Below, piece after piece: positions 32,000 through 43,915 of a DNA stretch of 64,000 nt. How positions within the stretch are numbered: the first letter of the stretch is position 1; each line of letters opens with the position of its first letter. The notes under the pieces are model-generated. The model was not told the DNA's origin. It saw only the letters and a program-made list of their open reading frames with translations, and ran no database searches. The stretch covers positions 310,001 through 374,000 of the forward strand of contig OX388320.1 in the NCBI GenBank assembly GCA_947579605.1, in the 5' to 3' direction. Origin of the DNA: Athripsodes cinereus (lineage: Eukaryota; Arthropoda; Insecta; Trichoptera; Leptoceridae). The position numbers and the translations under genes are program-made.

Positions 32000-33190
32000 A
32001 ATATATTTTAGTGCGTATTATGCTTTTTTTTAAACTTGTAATTTATTTCTATGTTGTTACTAAGAAAAAAGACACAGAAATAATGATTTTCACATACAGC
32101 GCAAACACCTGTTGATTCCTCTGCTTATGGCCAAATCCGTGAAGGGTTTTAATGGTATGAAGAAACTCTGTAAAGTGCATTATTAGTTTAAGACAATTCA
32201 TAAGTTTTTTTAATTACATACTGCTTTAGAACTAAGCATGATCTGCCGAATTGTAGAATGAAATTCGTTCATGCACCATTGACCACACAGAAAGTATAAA
32301 AATAAAAGTACAAAATCTCCCTGAAATGTATTAATCCATTTTCGTGCTTAATTCGACCAGTAGTTGCTTTAGTTCATTTCTCAAAGTAAAATAATATTAA
32401 TATATTTATAGAGACAAATCGATTCACGTAGATTGTTCACTACTTATCTTTTACCTAGTCGACTTGTACTCCTGTCCAAACTCTGTGAGAGTTTCTCTCT
32501 GTCTGCATTGTGTTTGTTCATTTATGTGACCAACCCCCTACTTTACATTCATGTATGTGACTTGAAGAAGTTAACAAACACGAACTATTTCTCTATATTT
32601 TCTATAATAAAACTAGGAATCGTTTGGTGATTTTGTGGAACCAACTTTATTGTTGTTACTGTACTATTATTTGTATACTTCGTTGTAGTTAAAGCAGTTT
32701 CTGGTAATAGTTTTGTGACCAATTTGTTTAAATTCTATATAATAGATTCCAACTTAGTTGGAACAAGAAGAGAACAACAATTGGCGAAGAACAAAATATA
32801 AGTGGGAATCAAATTATAACAATTATAAAATTAGTCAAATCAGGTCATTCAGAACATTAGTCATGAAAAATGAAAACATGAATCAGATTTGTGATGGAAT
32901 CAAATACACCATCACTAAGCAATAATAAAACAAGGGCTTTTTTGTAGTTACCTTATAAAAATATATATTTTAAATTTATTGTTCAAGTGGAAACGCTAAG
33001 TGTATAACTTCAAAAAAGAATTTTTTTATAAAAATGTCTCTCATAATGCAAAAAGTTATGTCTGATATCATAATAAGCCATCACGGAGTTCCTCACAGTT
33101 GTAGTAAAGAGTAGAGCAACTGCATGTTAAAAACATCAGTTTTTCATTAATTGTATCGGAATTAACTTTGTAACACTTCATTTTAAATTA
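32000..33190. other. AT-rich DNA, no gene recognised
   Basis: A weak minus-strand echo of family T may lie at 33080-33135 (CCATCACGGAGTTCCTCACA). Nothing else. Confidence 0.35.
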
Positions 33191-33192
33191 GC

Positions 33193-33445
33193 AAATAAAA
33201 TAAAATAAATATTTATTATTTTTGTTTTATGTTACTGTTGAGTAAGACTATTGCACGACCGGTTTCGCGGACTCCGAGTTCGCAACACCAGGTGCTGATC
33301 TATACCTACTATCGATCATAGATCATAATATCGTATAGATCAGCACCTGATGATGCGAACTCGGAGTCCGCGAAACCGGTCGTGCAATAGTCTTACTCAA
33401 CAGTAACATAAAACAAAAATAATAAATATTTATTTTGTTTTATTT
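33193..33445. repeat. Palindrome P3: about 90-base arms with the best hammerhead core
   Basis: Left arm 33193-33283 and right arm 33353-33445 are reverse complements with few mismatches (GTTACTGTTGAGTAAGACTA... outward into TAAATATTTATT). The central spacer of about 70 bases contains a further inverted repeat (GGTGCTGATCTATAC / GTATAGATCAGCACC). The arm sequence is unrelated to P1 or P2, so it is a different subfamily with the same design. Confidence 0.85.
33343..33385 (+). ncRNA. Hammerhead ribozyme candidate, type I, complete core (P3)
   Basis: In order: GCAC (stem I), CTGATGA core, extra T, stem II GCGAACTC / GAGTCCGC with one A-C mismatch, GAA, ACCGGT (stem III; A15.1-U16.1 present, fully self-complementary), C (cleavage base, after 33381), GTGC (closes stem I, four pairs). 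Every catalytic base is present; only the extra U before stem II departs from consensus. Stem III is too short to form a stable loop alone but would give six pairs in a dimer, as in minimal hammerheads of Penelope-like elements. The mirror copy on the minus strand (33253-33295) has a mutated core, CTGGTGT. Confidence 0.6.
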
Positions 33446-33584
33446 GATACATCAGTTTTTTTTAACCGATATAAAAAAAGATATTCAGGATCGATATCAA
33501 TACTCCATTACCGCTGAGAAAAAGATATTAAATGTCTTTATACGTAAATTATTGAAAAAGTATCTTCTGTGTACTACCTGGCAA

Positions 33585-33806
33585 TAAATTGGTCGCCCAC
33601 TCTTTTCTGCAAACTTTCAAGTATCATGAAAAAGGCAGGTATTAGGAAAAATAAACAAATTTTACATTTTAAATTCAGCGATGATGATGTTTGGCACTCA
33701 TCCTGAATGTCTTCATTTTTTTGGTGTGAGAGGAAGGCTTGCATGTTTGCCAAATGCAGCTGGTCTGCTGGTTACCCCACTTGTGGGAAATGCCGTGATG
33801 GTGCAG
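33585..33806 (+). mobile_element. Family T LINE end
   Basis: It has AATTGGTCGCCCACTCTTTT, TGAAAAAGGCAGGTATTAGG, GCGATGATGATGTTTGGCAC, GCAGCTGGTCTGCTGGTTAC, the CCCCACTTGTGGG hairpin and CCGTGATGG. The short frame across it (WSAGYPTCGKCRDG) is shared with the 18.7 kb copy, but other copies have it out of frame, so coding is doubtful. Confidence 0.75.
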
Positions 33807-34177
33807 ACCAAAAAGGTGAAGCTTTTTGTAATAAATCAGAGATTATTCTTATAATTACTTGTCCTTTACACTTATGTAGACACTACCGTAGTGATCCCAG
33901 ATTATAGATATTGATAACAGATTAACTATTCCAGGAATTTATTTATGTAAACATTTTTAGACCCTGATATATTTATAGGAAACAACCCTTATTTGGAAGT
34001 GATTAACAATAAATTTTGTCAAGAGATAATATCTGACCGTGAGATGGGCCCGCACCATATTACACATTAAGTATCTAGGCAAATAAATGTACCTAAGCAA
34101 ATATATCTAGATATATTAATAATTCAGTCTGAGATTTTTGTAACTAAAATATTATATGGACCATATCAATATTTAAT

Positions 34178-34352
34178 GAGTTCGTCGGTGGCCTGGAGGT
34201 AGAGTCTCGGTCTCCAGAACAAGGGGTCCGTGGTTCGATCCCAGGTGCCGGCAAACTCCCCTTTCACGGCACAAGCTTTTAGCTTAGTGTGAAAGGTGTA
34301 TAAGGTTGTATTTGGGTTTATAACAAACCCAGATATGTCTTTTTTTTTTTTT
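34178..34352 (+). mobile_element. tRNA-derived SINE, family B
   Basis: The tRNA-like head has GTGGCCTGGAGGTAGAGTCT (A-box region) and B box GGTTCGATCCC at 34232-34242. The body has CAAACTCCCCTTTCACGGC, AGTGTGAAAGGTGTATAAGG and GGGTTTATAACAAACCC, which is itself a hairpin. It ends in a T run. The 53.7 kb copy is nearly identical through the body. Confidence 0.85.
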
Positions 34353-34359
34353 AAATGTG

Positions 34360-35930
34360 TTATTGACATACTTCTATCAATTATGTATAATTAGCACAAA
34401 AGGTATCTAGGCATGTCCAAACCATCGTATTTTATTTACTTCCATTCTGTCCACAACACTCATCGACTATCCGCTTATATTTCTTATATCTTCAATCCTC
34501 ACTCAGACACGCAACGTTTTACCAATCATTCTTCTCAGTCTAGAAAGACTAACGAAAAATATTGATATAAATTACAAATGCTATGTTGGTGGTTTGATAA
34601 CGTATGTTTTCAATTTGCGAACACTGTTACTAAGAATTTTTAAAATAAAATCATATTTTTATCAACATTGACATAGTTGTTTCAAGTGCAATAAAAAAAT
34701 AATAATTGGAAGATTTGATTGTGCGGCGAATAATTATACCAAACACCTACCTACTAGCTACGTATGTATTTATAATAATATATATTATGGATATATAGAG
34801 GAAAGAGACTCTCCTTTGATTCTGTTTCTTTTTTTTATGATATATTTTTTATTTTTCTTTGTTTTGTTTTTTTTTTCATTTTTCCTGCTGAGATTGCCTT
34901 GGCCAAAAGCTGTTACGATCTCTGTGCAGGTTGATATTTTTTTGAATAATAATAAGAGGCTCAATATAGAATGTAGAAGGCCGTACTTCTATCATCCACC
35001 AGAATAGTTAGAAGGTTTTTGTCCCTTTAGCTCTGTTAGTGGTCTCTCATGATTATACTATTTTCATAGGACATCATGGAAGAATCAAATCGAATAATGT
35101 TGGGGTTCTACATTTTGGATATAAATTTATTTTAACATATTGTTTTTATTATTTAATGTTATATTTAAATTTAATTGTTAATCTTAGATTCTAATGTTAT
35201 TTTGTTAAATAAATGAGATATAATAACAATATGACTGTATGTATTCTCAATATGTTAGTTGCTATATAGTATTAAAGGGTTTAATATTTAAGATGAGAAT
35301 AACCCGCAAGACCCTTGTATTGTATGTATGTACTATGTATTATGTACACACATTAAGGGTTGCACCCTCCCTCACCCATGGATGTTGCAGGAATGTCAAT
35401 TCCCATGTCATCCATACTCTTCATGCAAATTCTTCTCAAGGAAGGGCTCAAGGTTCGCCTGAAGGGCTATCCCCGACAAAATCCTCCCCAAAATTAAATA
35501 CAACCGTTAATGTCCACCGACTCCATTGTTTACAAAAGAACTTAAAATTAACTTACAGTTACGTATTTACTACGTACTAGTTGTTAGCCTAAATTATACA
35601 AAATATCTTATGTATTATGTACACAGTCTCCTGTTGGTCTCATGACGCGGGTTGCGGTGGGCGCCATACGATATGCTGCTGTTTATAATGTGTTATTTTT
35701 TTTACGAGGGCGTTATTTTATAAGTTACACATTATATGGGATTCACAGGGCACAATAATATTGCTCCCTCCGGGCTAACCGTTTCATCTGACATAGCCTA
35801 GTGCCTAGTGTCTACTACCTACTGGAGATTTTTTTTGTTGAGCTTGAATATTTATATAAGTATAGAATAAATAGCATAGAATTAAATTTCTTTATAACGA
35901 AAATGAAGTAATATTAAAAATATTTCGTAA
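34360..35930. other. AT-rich DNA, no gene recognised
   Basis: There is a T-rich run at 34826-34885 and a somewhat GC-richer stretch at 35360-35540 with a 113-codon frame of no recognisable content. No splice or tail signals worth calling. Confidence 0.4.
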
Positions 35931-35931
35931 A

Positions 35932-36050
35932 ATACTATACTATATTATACTATACCCTTAAGCCGTGTCCCAGGTGGGGTAGGCAGAGGGAACGGAACGC
36001 CTTGTTGATCTATCCTTACATACTTCTTTCGCTTCCTCTACATTCTACAT
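35932..36050 (-). pseudogene. LINE C-terminal fragment, family R
   Basis: The minus strand carries GTAGAGGAAGCGAAAGAAGT, GGCGTTCCGTTCCCTCTGCC, the hairpin CCCCACCTGGGACACGGC and a TATAG-type tail, as at 43.9 and 48.7 kb. Confidence 0.7.
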
Positions 36051-36059
36051 TAAATGTAT

Positions 36060-36128
36060 TTTTTTGTGTGAATTTGCTTGTAATCAATGTACAGTAAAGA
36101 ATAAAGAAATAAAATAAATAAATAAAAA
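36060..36128 (+). mobile_element. LINE 3' terminus (family H), very short
   Basis: TGTGTGAATTTGCTTGTAAT, CAATGTACAGTAAAGAATAA, then AATAAA repeats. It lacks the hairpin and abuts the family R fragment. Confidence 0.65.
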
Positions 36129-36129
36129 T

Positions 36130-39100
36130 GCCAGTTTCACACTATAAATTCGTTATTTTGACAAACTTTGTTATATCTACAATCGTTCTAACGTGATGTT
36201 ATGTATGTATTTATGTTTTTAATTTCAAATAGGTAAACAATATATTATTCAAAAACCGGGATGTGTAACGCTCATAGCAGATGATTGTGGGTACCCACTT
36301 ATATTTTAATAATGTTATTTCTACTCCACAAAGTCTCCATTATTCCTTGATTATAATAATAATAATATGTATGAGTGTATTCCTCTAGCGCCATGCGGTG
36401 TGCGATAAACAGAATGCACGCGACAAAAAACAACACATTTTTAAATATTATATTTTGTAAAAGGTAGGCGTGATACTTCTGAATGATTATATCCTGTTGT
36501 ATAAACTTACCTACTTATATTATTATTTATTTATTTTGTATTATTTTATAGATCTGATAATATTTTGAACATTGAATAGCTTTTATTATATGTATTGTGT
36601 GAATATTTTGTTTGGTTTAAAGAGATTGCTAAAGGCAATATTTTAGATTCGCAGATTTCTTTTATCTTTCTATTATTTGTTATTTATTTATTTCAAAATC
36701 TATCCTGTGATCCTGTTTTCCACATTTTTTTGCTGTCATATATAAATATGAATGATTGCTCGTCGCGGAATAAAGTGACGATATTGGCGCAGAATATTTC
36801 ATAATAAAAGGGACTCGTAATTTTCTCTATGTTCCCGAGTAATGTAACGAATAAAAGAAATCGTTATACACATTTTTCCTTTTTTTACAATAAGTTATTG
36901 TATTAGGTTACATATGTGAATTTAAATATATGGCTTAGAAAAAATAACATCACCTTATTTGGTAGTGTCCTGGATGGGACTTGAACCCGCAATGATAGTT
37001 TGATGTGTTGAATTTACAATATGTACATTATCTCTAAACTCTACATGAAATATGAACATTTTTCATGAAAACACAGAAAAGAAAAAGGAATTTTGTGCCA
37101 GTCCTGCCTTTTCCTATGATGATGCTTCTTATGAAGGTTCTATTGTACAGTTTGTAATATTTATGACATTCCTATATAATCCTTTCAAACATATTATTGT
37201 TATGTATGTACAACATATTATTGTGGCCAGAGCCATTTATCAGTTCCTAATTCTGCTGCATATGCACATAATAATATGCATTCACTGCTTGGCAGACTTT
37301 CACAAGGCAGAGATGTGCTTTATGGACGGTATGCATATTGTTCATAATAAGTACTGCATAGGATGTCTACTGCTTGCTTTGTACAGAATGCTGCGCTAGA
37401 TAAGCCCCACTGTATAAAGGTTTGTGTGTTATAAAATATGATGTTAGGAATATCCCTACATATGTTCTATTATGATAAATATATTTCCCACTATAAGAAC
37501 TGTCATGTAAATAGGTATCATTATTGATATAATTATTATAATAATGAAATTAAAAACAAATGTGTTTCTAACATGTTATTTTTGTTGAGAGAAACGTCTT
37601 TCATATTGCAAGGATTTTGCCAATTTTGTCATTTTTTTTTAATAGTTTTGAATCGAATTGATTTGGAATCAAATAAGTGAATTAATATACCTTTGAAGCT
37701 TATTGACAATTTATTTGTATATAAATATCTATATATGGTTTAATCTTAATCTTAATAGTGATTCTATTAATTATCCTATTGACGAGTGTATTTCATATTA
37801 TATTTAACCAGAATCTTAATAACTCAAACGTATTGTTGTACAATGGAAGATTTTAATAGTACTACATGCTATTTATGTAAAGTTAAAATTTTCTTCATCA
37901 ACTAGGTACTCAATAATTCCAATTTTATGCTTATATTACTATTCACGTTTTTTTATTTATGTATTCATTATAAGCACAAACCAGACAAAATCTACATGTA
38001 TTAAGTACAGAAAAAGGAAAATTTTTCATAGATTAGCTATCATCCATCACCATGCGCCACAATTAATTTAAAAAACATTAGTACCTAACATTCCGGTCAT
38101 CTTAACATGCCTACATAGTACATATACACAGTCTCGCTTGCTTACTCAATCATAACACTAGTACAAAATACGAGTCATCAATAACAAATCAATGGAAAGG
38201 ACGAGGGGGGAGGGGTGGGGGGGGGGTCGGTGATTACTGCTTGATTGACTATTAAATCTTATAAACTTGATTGTTCCTGAGGTACTTTTTTAGTACACGA
38301 GATTTTATGAGGTGCGATATCTGTTAAAGAGATTTATGCTTCGATTATTTCTGTCTGGCTTCGTTTGTCTATCTGTAACATTACTAAATTTTCCATAAAC
38401 AGGGCAGCCAGAGAACTAACTCTATACAATTATGATCATTCAGTATATTTTTTGTATGAATCAGATGTTGTAGAATGAGTTGTGTTTGGCACTGCATCGT
38501 TTTTTTATCCCTGATTGTTTGTTACTTAGTACTGTATACGTATTCTTGTGAAGATTTTCTTATATAGCTAAGTAAGGAAGGCAGGAAGAGCATTATACAG
38601 AAAGATAGATTTCGGTTTAAGTAGCAGATAATTATGTGTAATGTTAATGTATGTGGTACTTAGTTACATTGTGTAAGTAATTATTATTATTATTATTATG
38701 TTGTAGGAATAATAAGAGTTTTATGAATACTGATGAGGATTAATTTGTCAAAGACAAAAAGCACACGAGCGTGAATATATAATTCTGTCGAAATGAGTAA
38801 AACGGCTTTACTTTATAATAATATCAACCTGCGTATGTATAGGAAGTAATCTGCTGTTCGTAATAAGCCAAGTGCAACTTTCATACGAGGTCTGGGTGTG
38901 GAGATTATATTTTAATTTTCCACAATTTTTGAAGAATATAATTTTTCGTATGAGGATTTTGTCAAAGAGCTAATATAAAGTCACCCAGAGAAAATGGGAT
39001 GGTTGAGAACGAGTTACAAAGATAATACATAGCACACCTATAAATGTCACTTTTTTATGAGTGAGTTGTCAACTCGTTTTATGGCACTACTTTCAAGAAT

Positions 39101-39250
39101 AAATGTAGAAAGTGATTACTGAATTAAAGAAAAAATAAAATCCTTGGGAAACACAACATATATTAATAACTTTCACAGAACTCAATGTGTTCGATGTTGT
39201 TTTGTTAAAAAGAGATCTTTTACTTAAAAATTGAGTGGGATAAATTGATT
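36130..39250. other. AT-rich DNA, no gene recognised
   Basis: It contains a B-box-like GGTTCAAGTCCC on the minus strand at 36976-36987 without a credible tRNA fold, TTA repeats near 38681, a G-run at 38205-38226, and repeat V-like TTGAGAGAAACGTCTTTC near 37587. A 115-codon frame (37052-37399) shows no domain. Confidence 0.4.
38205..38226 (+). repeat. G-run, potential G-quadruplex
   Basis: Six G, A, four G, T, ten G in a row: enough G-tracts for an intramolecular quadruplex. It is unusual in such AT-rich DNA. Confidence 0.7.
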
Positions 39251-39254
39251 GAAT

Positions 39255-39365
39255 ACATTGTTGACCGATGATACTTGGTGGTACTTATATATACTTTAAA
39301 TTAGTCTAATGACGAGGGCGGAAGCTCTGAGAAACCGGCTAGCGATTTATAAAGTCAGCTTGGAA
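39255..39365 (+). repeat. Decayed single-sided relative of the hammerhead palindromes
   Basis: It opens with TTGTTGACCGATGATACTTG, the outer flank shared with P4-P6. It continues with CTAATGACGAG, GAGAAACCGG and TTTATAAAGTCAGCTTGGAA, the same order as core, GAAA and outer arm in P2. The core G is changed (CTAATGA), so no ribozyme is expected. Confidence 0.5.
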
Positions 39366-39984
39366 GAACTAAATATAAATTATTTATCTTTTATCAATTA
39401 TTGAGCACAAGTTGAAGGATATAAGTTGAAAATGCGATGTTAAAAATATTATACAACAGACAGTTCAAAATGCATATGATTTTTAATTACAGAAGTTTGA
39501 AATATCTAGTCAAAAACAAACCATTTGATATCTGAATATTATTTTAAGTTCAGGCCTGTATTGATGTGTCACTCATAATCTAGTGAAATACTCCGCATAC
39601 ACTTACATACTGTGCGGCGTAGATCATTGCTGAATAAGTGATTTCACTAAAAATAACAATATAATAGCGTATTTAATTAAAATGTAATGCTTGTTCTCAT
39701 TATTTTCGTATTAACATTTCAATTATACCTACGATCTTTTTAAATATTGAATCAAAGGGAATTTAGTAAGACAACTTCGGTTTCCTAAATAAATCTGCTT
39801 TGAATATTTAATCTTTCGTTTCATTCTCCCTTCGAGTTATCCGTGGAAATATAGGGAGGCTGCAAAATTCGTATTTCTTCGAACTATTTAGCTTAATGAT
39901 CGAGGTTCTTAAGGTTTTTGGATGTTGTAAGTATTAAATTTTTTTTTACAAAAACATCAACATAAAGTTACTTAAAAAATTCGA

Positions 39985-40208
39985 TGTTATTGACCGAAGT
40001 TACTTGTTGGAAGTCCATTTCAATATAAATTGAAAAAAAAAACAGTGTGTAGTTTACCCGCAAGTGTCAAATATCTTCGTTGTCCAAATTTTGAATGCGT
40101 GAAGTAATTTCTGTTACTACATGTTTATTAACTTTAAGATAAATTGAAAAAAAAACACAGTATGTAGATAACTTGGACAACGAAGATATTTGACACTTGC
40201 GGGTAAAC
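39985..40208. repeat. Palindrome P4: 36-base arms plus an internal direct repeat
   Basis: GTTTACCCGCAAGTGTCAAA... (40052-40087) and its exact reverse complement (40173-40208) enclose 85 bases. A second unit, ATAAATTGAAAAAAAAA with ACAGT(G/A)TGTAG, occurs directly repeated at 40024-40052 and 40139-40167. The left flank is the MDFQQV frame start on the minus strand. No CTGATGA core remains, so it is a rearranged family member. Confidence 0.75.
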
Positions 40209-40504
40209 ATCTGTCATTAGAAAATTTTCATTAGAAACTAAGGCTTTTTTTTAAATTATTTACCAATACGTAAATTAATACTGCATATTATAATGTGTAA
40301 TATCGTAATATTCACAAAATGTGTTGTGTTCTTTCTTCTTAACATTTCTTCCCTCCCGTCCCTCATGTATCTTCTGGCTTCCCTGCGGCCGTGACACGCA
40401 ACAGCAACACTAGCAGACTGTTTGTATCATCAATAACACTATTATCTTCCTCCGTCACAACCAAACATCTTCTCAGTTCATCTATCACACCAACTATATA
40501 CATG

Positions 40505-40600
40505 CCTACATATTATTCTACACACCTACTTTCTATTCAGCACCACAACACACCACACTACACCACACCATACCATATCACATCATAATATCATATACCT
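40505..40600 (+). repeat. Degenerate CACAC/CATAC simple repeat
   Basis: CACCACAACACACCACACTA and CCACACCATACCATATCACA form an imperfect pentamer-like stretch. Confidence 0.5.
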
Positions 40601-40789
40601 ACATAATATCTCTAGTCGTAGTAAGTAAGGCAGTGATAACACGTATTTTATCACACCTTTGATTTCGATCAATGTTTTCAACAGTTTTCACATGATCAAT
40701 TTAGTGAAATACTTTAACATAAACAACATGACGCATGGGTGGTTGAGTGTTGCAATGTTATTCCTTCGTTTAATTCGGTAGCAATGCTC

Positions 40790-41071
40790 GAGAAATAACA
40801 GAATCCGAACTGGCCATGGCAGATTCGGACATCTTCTCCAATTATGGGGCAAGAAAGACCATCAACCCACTATGTGCATTGTTGCCAAATTGAAACGATC
40901 AATCATATTGTGGAGGATTGTTCCCTTAGTAGATTTGCCGGAGATATAGAGGAGATTCATCGGGTGTCACCACGGGCAATTGAATATATTAATAACTTAG
41001 ACGCAGAGCTATAGCTCTTAGATAACTCTACGCACAGGGGTCGCTTGCATACGATGATGATGCTGATGATT
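40790..41071 (+). pseudogene. LINE polymerase C-terminus with GAT-repeat tail
   Basis: Two overlapping frames give NYGARKTINPLC and then HCCQIETINHIVEDCSLSRF, ending DAEL and a stop near 41012. The H/C pattern is the C-terminal finger of a LINE polymerase. A frameshift separates the parts. The copy ends in GATGATGATGCTGATGAT (41053-41070). The next LINE fragment starts immediately downstream. Confidence 0.6.
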
Positions 41072-41154
41072 CCTTCATTACGTTATTTGATTTCATAATA
41101 TCATGTATTCGTCAACATTTGTATCGACCAAACATTTGTTCCTTGTATATTAAC

Positions 41155-41796
41155 TATGGTTGCAATTCCCAAACATCTCAGGTTAGTAAATTCAGGTACC
41201 TGGGAGCAACCATAACGCCAGAGGGTGATCTCCGGTCGGAATTACCAATCCGCATAGGAGCAGCTAGCGGGGCTTTCAACAACATGAACAAAGTTTGGAA
41301 GGCGTCTGGACTCAGCATCAGGACAAAATGTCGCTTGTTCAATGCGTGCATCATCCCAATCCTTCTATATGGCTGCGAGTCTTGGCACTTAACCAAGGCT
41401 CAAGAGCGGAAGATACTAAGCTTTGAAAACAAGTGTCTTAGAAGGATTTTGGATGTCAGATGGTGTGAACATGTTACAAATGATGCTGTGCGCCGGCGCA
41501 CCCAGCAGATACCTGTAATCCCCGTAATACAGGAGAGACGATGGTCATGGCTGGGACGTGTTTTGAGAATGCCTAATAATAGTTGGCCAAAAAGAGCACT
41601 GTTCTTCAGTCCGCAGGGGTTCCGTAGGCCCGGGCGTCCCTCTTTCACAATACACCGTTCCTATGACAACGATATCAGAGCGCAAGGAATGTCGTGGGAA
41701 GAGGTGACGCAATTGGCACAGACACGCTCTGAATGGAGGAGGCTGGTTTCTGCCCTGTAGGCGTTGAGGGCGATGATGATGATGATGATGATGATA
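41155..41796 (+). pseudogene. LINE reverse-transcriptase C-terminal third with GAT tail
   Basis: The frame is open for about 200 codons: VSKFRYLGATITPEGDL, RTKCRLFNACIIPILLYGCE, CLRRILDVRWCEHVTND, RRWSWLGRVLRM, FRRPGRPSFT, WEEVTQLAQTRSEWRRLVSA, then stop at 41758. This is the 'thumb' and following region of a common animal LINE polymerase (RTE/CR1-like, clade not fixed). The catalytic YADD part is missing, so it is 5' truncated. The (GAT)n tail at 41770-41794 follows the stop directly. An ATG at 41119 lies in sequence before the homology and is not a true start. Confidence 0.8.
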
Positions 41797-41814
41797 TTAA
41801 CTATAAGAGATTGT

Positions 41815-43075
41815 TAATGGCACGGAGAGTATGAGCTGTATGCTAACATGATATAATCTGCTGTAGACTTTACTTGTGGGAGATGCTGTGATGATTAATT
41901 CTGGTGACTACAAGAGTTTTCATTTTAGAATATGTACTTCGAAAACTATCTTCGCTGCAATGGGTATCTATAGTGAGCTTAGTTAGTAGTAAGAGTTTAT
42001 ACATCTTACAATTATTTTCTGTAAGAACTAAACAACAGTAAAAATATGTTCATAACCAGATACTAACTTTTTTATTAATATTATTCCGTAATAAGATTTC
42101 TTTATTTTGAATTTTTTACCATCATAATACTCGTCTAATATCGTAGGGAATTATTTTATAATGAAGAAAATAAGCAAAGGTATTAAATATAATGAGAAAA
42201 CTAAAATATAATATCAAATAATATTATGTCATTGTGTAGGCTTTAGTAGATTTATCGTGTCTTTCAACTGACAGTTTATTTTCCGTAATAATTCATTATT
42301 TTGTTTATTCATTTGGAGGCTATACAAAATATTTTTGTGCCTACTTTCTACAAGAAACAGTACAACAAATGAAATTAGCGGGCATTGCTTTAATTATTTT
42401 TGTACCTAGTATTACTTATTTCTCAATATACATCTAATTGTGTTTTTCTTCCTAGATTAATAAAATATTTGTCAACGTAAGAAGATAACTTCTTGACATT
42501 TTGTAATTAAATATTTTACGTATAATAATGTTCTATTTATTATTAAGACATGAACTTTTTTAAGATTAAGTTATTTAGAATAACTCTACATGATTAGGTT
42601 ACTTCCATATTGGTTATCATCCATGGCACTTGAAAATTTCTTTATTCTGGGCAAGATGGAAGAAAGAAGGTGTCTATCTACTGTATTTTTTCGTATTTGT
42701 TGTGCAGCCAGATTTCGTTTTGTGATTTTTATTTGTAGGTATTGTGCAACTGTTAATAATAATTTGTGTCACGTTTCACATCGCATTGGCCGGTAGCTGA
42801 AATAATGTGCAAAGTTAATTGAAAGAGAGTCATATGCATAAAACTAATCTTATCTATGTTCTTCCATAGTTCATTAATTTTTCTTCTTGGTAATATTTTA
42901 ATAATTTAGTGAAGAATGACCTTTTTCAAATTGTCATGGGTCTGGGTGTTACATGTATATGTGTTTAGTGCATTGTATATGTGTGTATCATCGCGTTTGT
43001 ACCCATAATACAAGATTCATCTGAGTTTGGGACTAGTTCGGTCTGTGTGAATTGTCTATACATGTGAAAAAAAAA
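41815..43075. other. AT-rich DNA with one family T echo
   Basis: 41815-41897 carries GGCACGGAGAGTATGAGCTG and TTACTTGTGGGAGATGCTGT, a decayed family T end. The rest, up to the SINE at 42.9 kb, shows nothing. Confidence 0.4.
42908..43072 (+). mobile_element. SINE family A, headless copy
   Basis: It begins at GAAGAATGACCTTTTTCAAA in the body, lacks the tRNA head and B box, and runs through GTCTGTGTGAATTGTCTATA to a poly-A tail (43064-43072). The 5' truncation is typical of target-primed insertion. Confidence 0.8.
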
Positions 43076-43079
43076 GTCT

Positions 43080-43453
43080 TATAATTTTATATAGTTATAG
43101 TAATTATACATGAATGAAAAAATATAATTCTCAGGTCACCAGCACCAACCAAAATATACAGATTACGTACTTACTTCACGACCGATTACATATTTTCATT
43201 ATAGAAATACCGAAGCAATCAGTGATTCGACTATTGAAGCCTGAATTCAATTTATTTTTTTGTCTTTAGTTTTACAATTTACATACAAGCAAATATGGAT
43301 TTTTTTTTCGATTCAATACGGTTGAGTTTCCCTACAGTAGGTACTTAACCACGTAAAATTCTAAAACAATGAGGATTTTCAAAACAAAATAGTATGCCCC
43401 TGCAATTATTATTAGAGAATTTTATTCAATAAAATAAAAACATAAACAAATAA
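43080..43453 (-). repeat. Dispersed repeat U, copy 2 (inverted partner of 15.5 kb)
   Basis: It is the reverse complement of 15493-15873 for its full length with minor differences. It starts eight bases after the poly-A tail of the SINE. No coding capacity seen. Confidence 0.85.
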
Positions 43454-43915
43454 ATAAATGTATGTTATGTTATGTTAACTATGTAGGATACACACACAAT
43501 GATTATCTGTATTCGAGAGAAGATGAATGTAAGCCTGACATTGCATTCCTCTCTGTTGTTTTATATTAGATTCACGTAGGTAGGTATATATACAAAAAAC
43601 GTTTTATAAAATACAATACAACATGATGAAGATAGATAATTATATTATCCCGTTGACGAATTCAATATTTCCTTTTCTATGTTCCTATTATTATTGCGTT
43701 AGAATATCTTAGATTGACTGACAATAACAGAAACGAATATTATTATTGTACATCCTATAAAAGCCTTTTCACTTTGCTTCATAATAATATATAGATATAT
43801 TTCATCCCTTCAGATTGACAGGCGTAGAAGTTTCACACCAATAAACCAATATGCTTATCTAATATGCGCAAACAATACCGTATGTTACAATAATAGTTAT
43901 GTAATGAATATGGAT

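Noticed and set aside
33707..33907. Cysteine-rich small protein (WSAGYPTCGKCRDG)
   Set aside because: It lies in a family T LINE tail; the frame is not kept in most copies.
36970..37060. tRNA gene on the minus strand (GGTTCAAGTCCC B box)
   Set aside because: The acceptor stem has no 5' partner at the right distance and the anticodon arm does not fold; at most a SINE relic.
41178..41648. Two minus-strand frames of 72 and 82 codons
   Set aside because: Antisense to the clear LINE polymerase frame.
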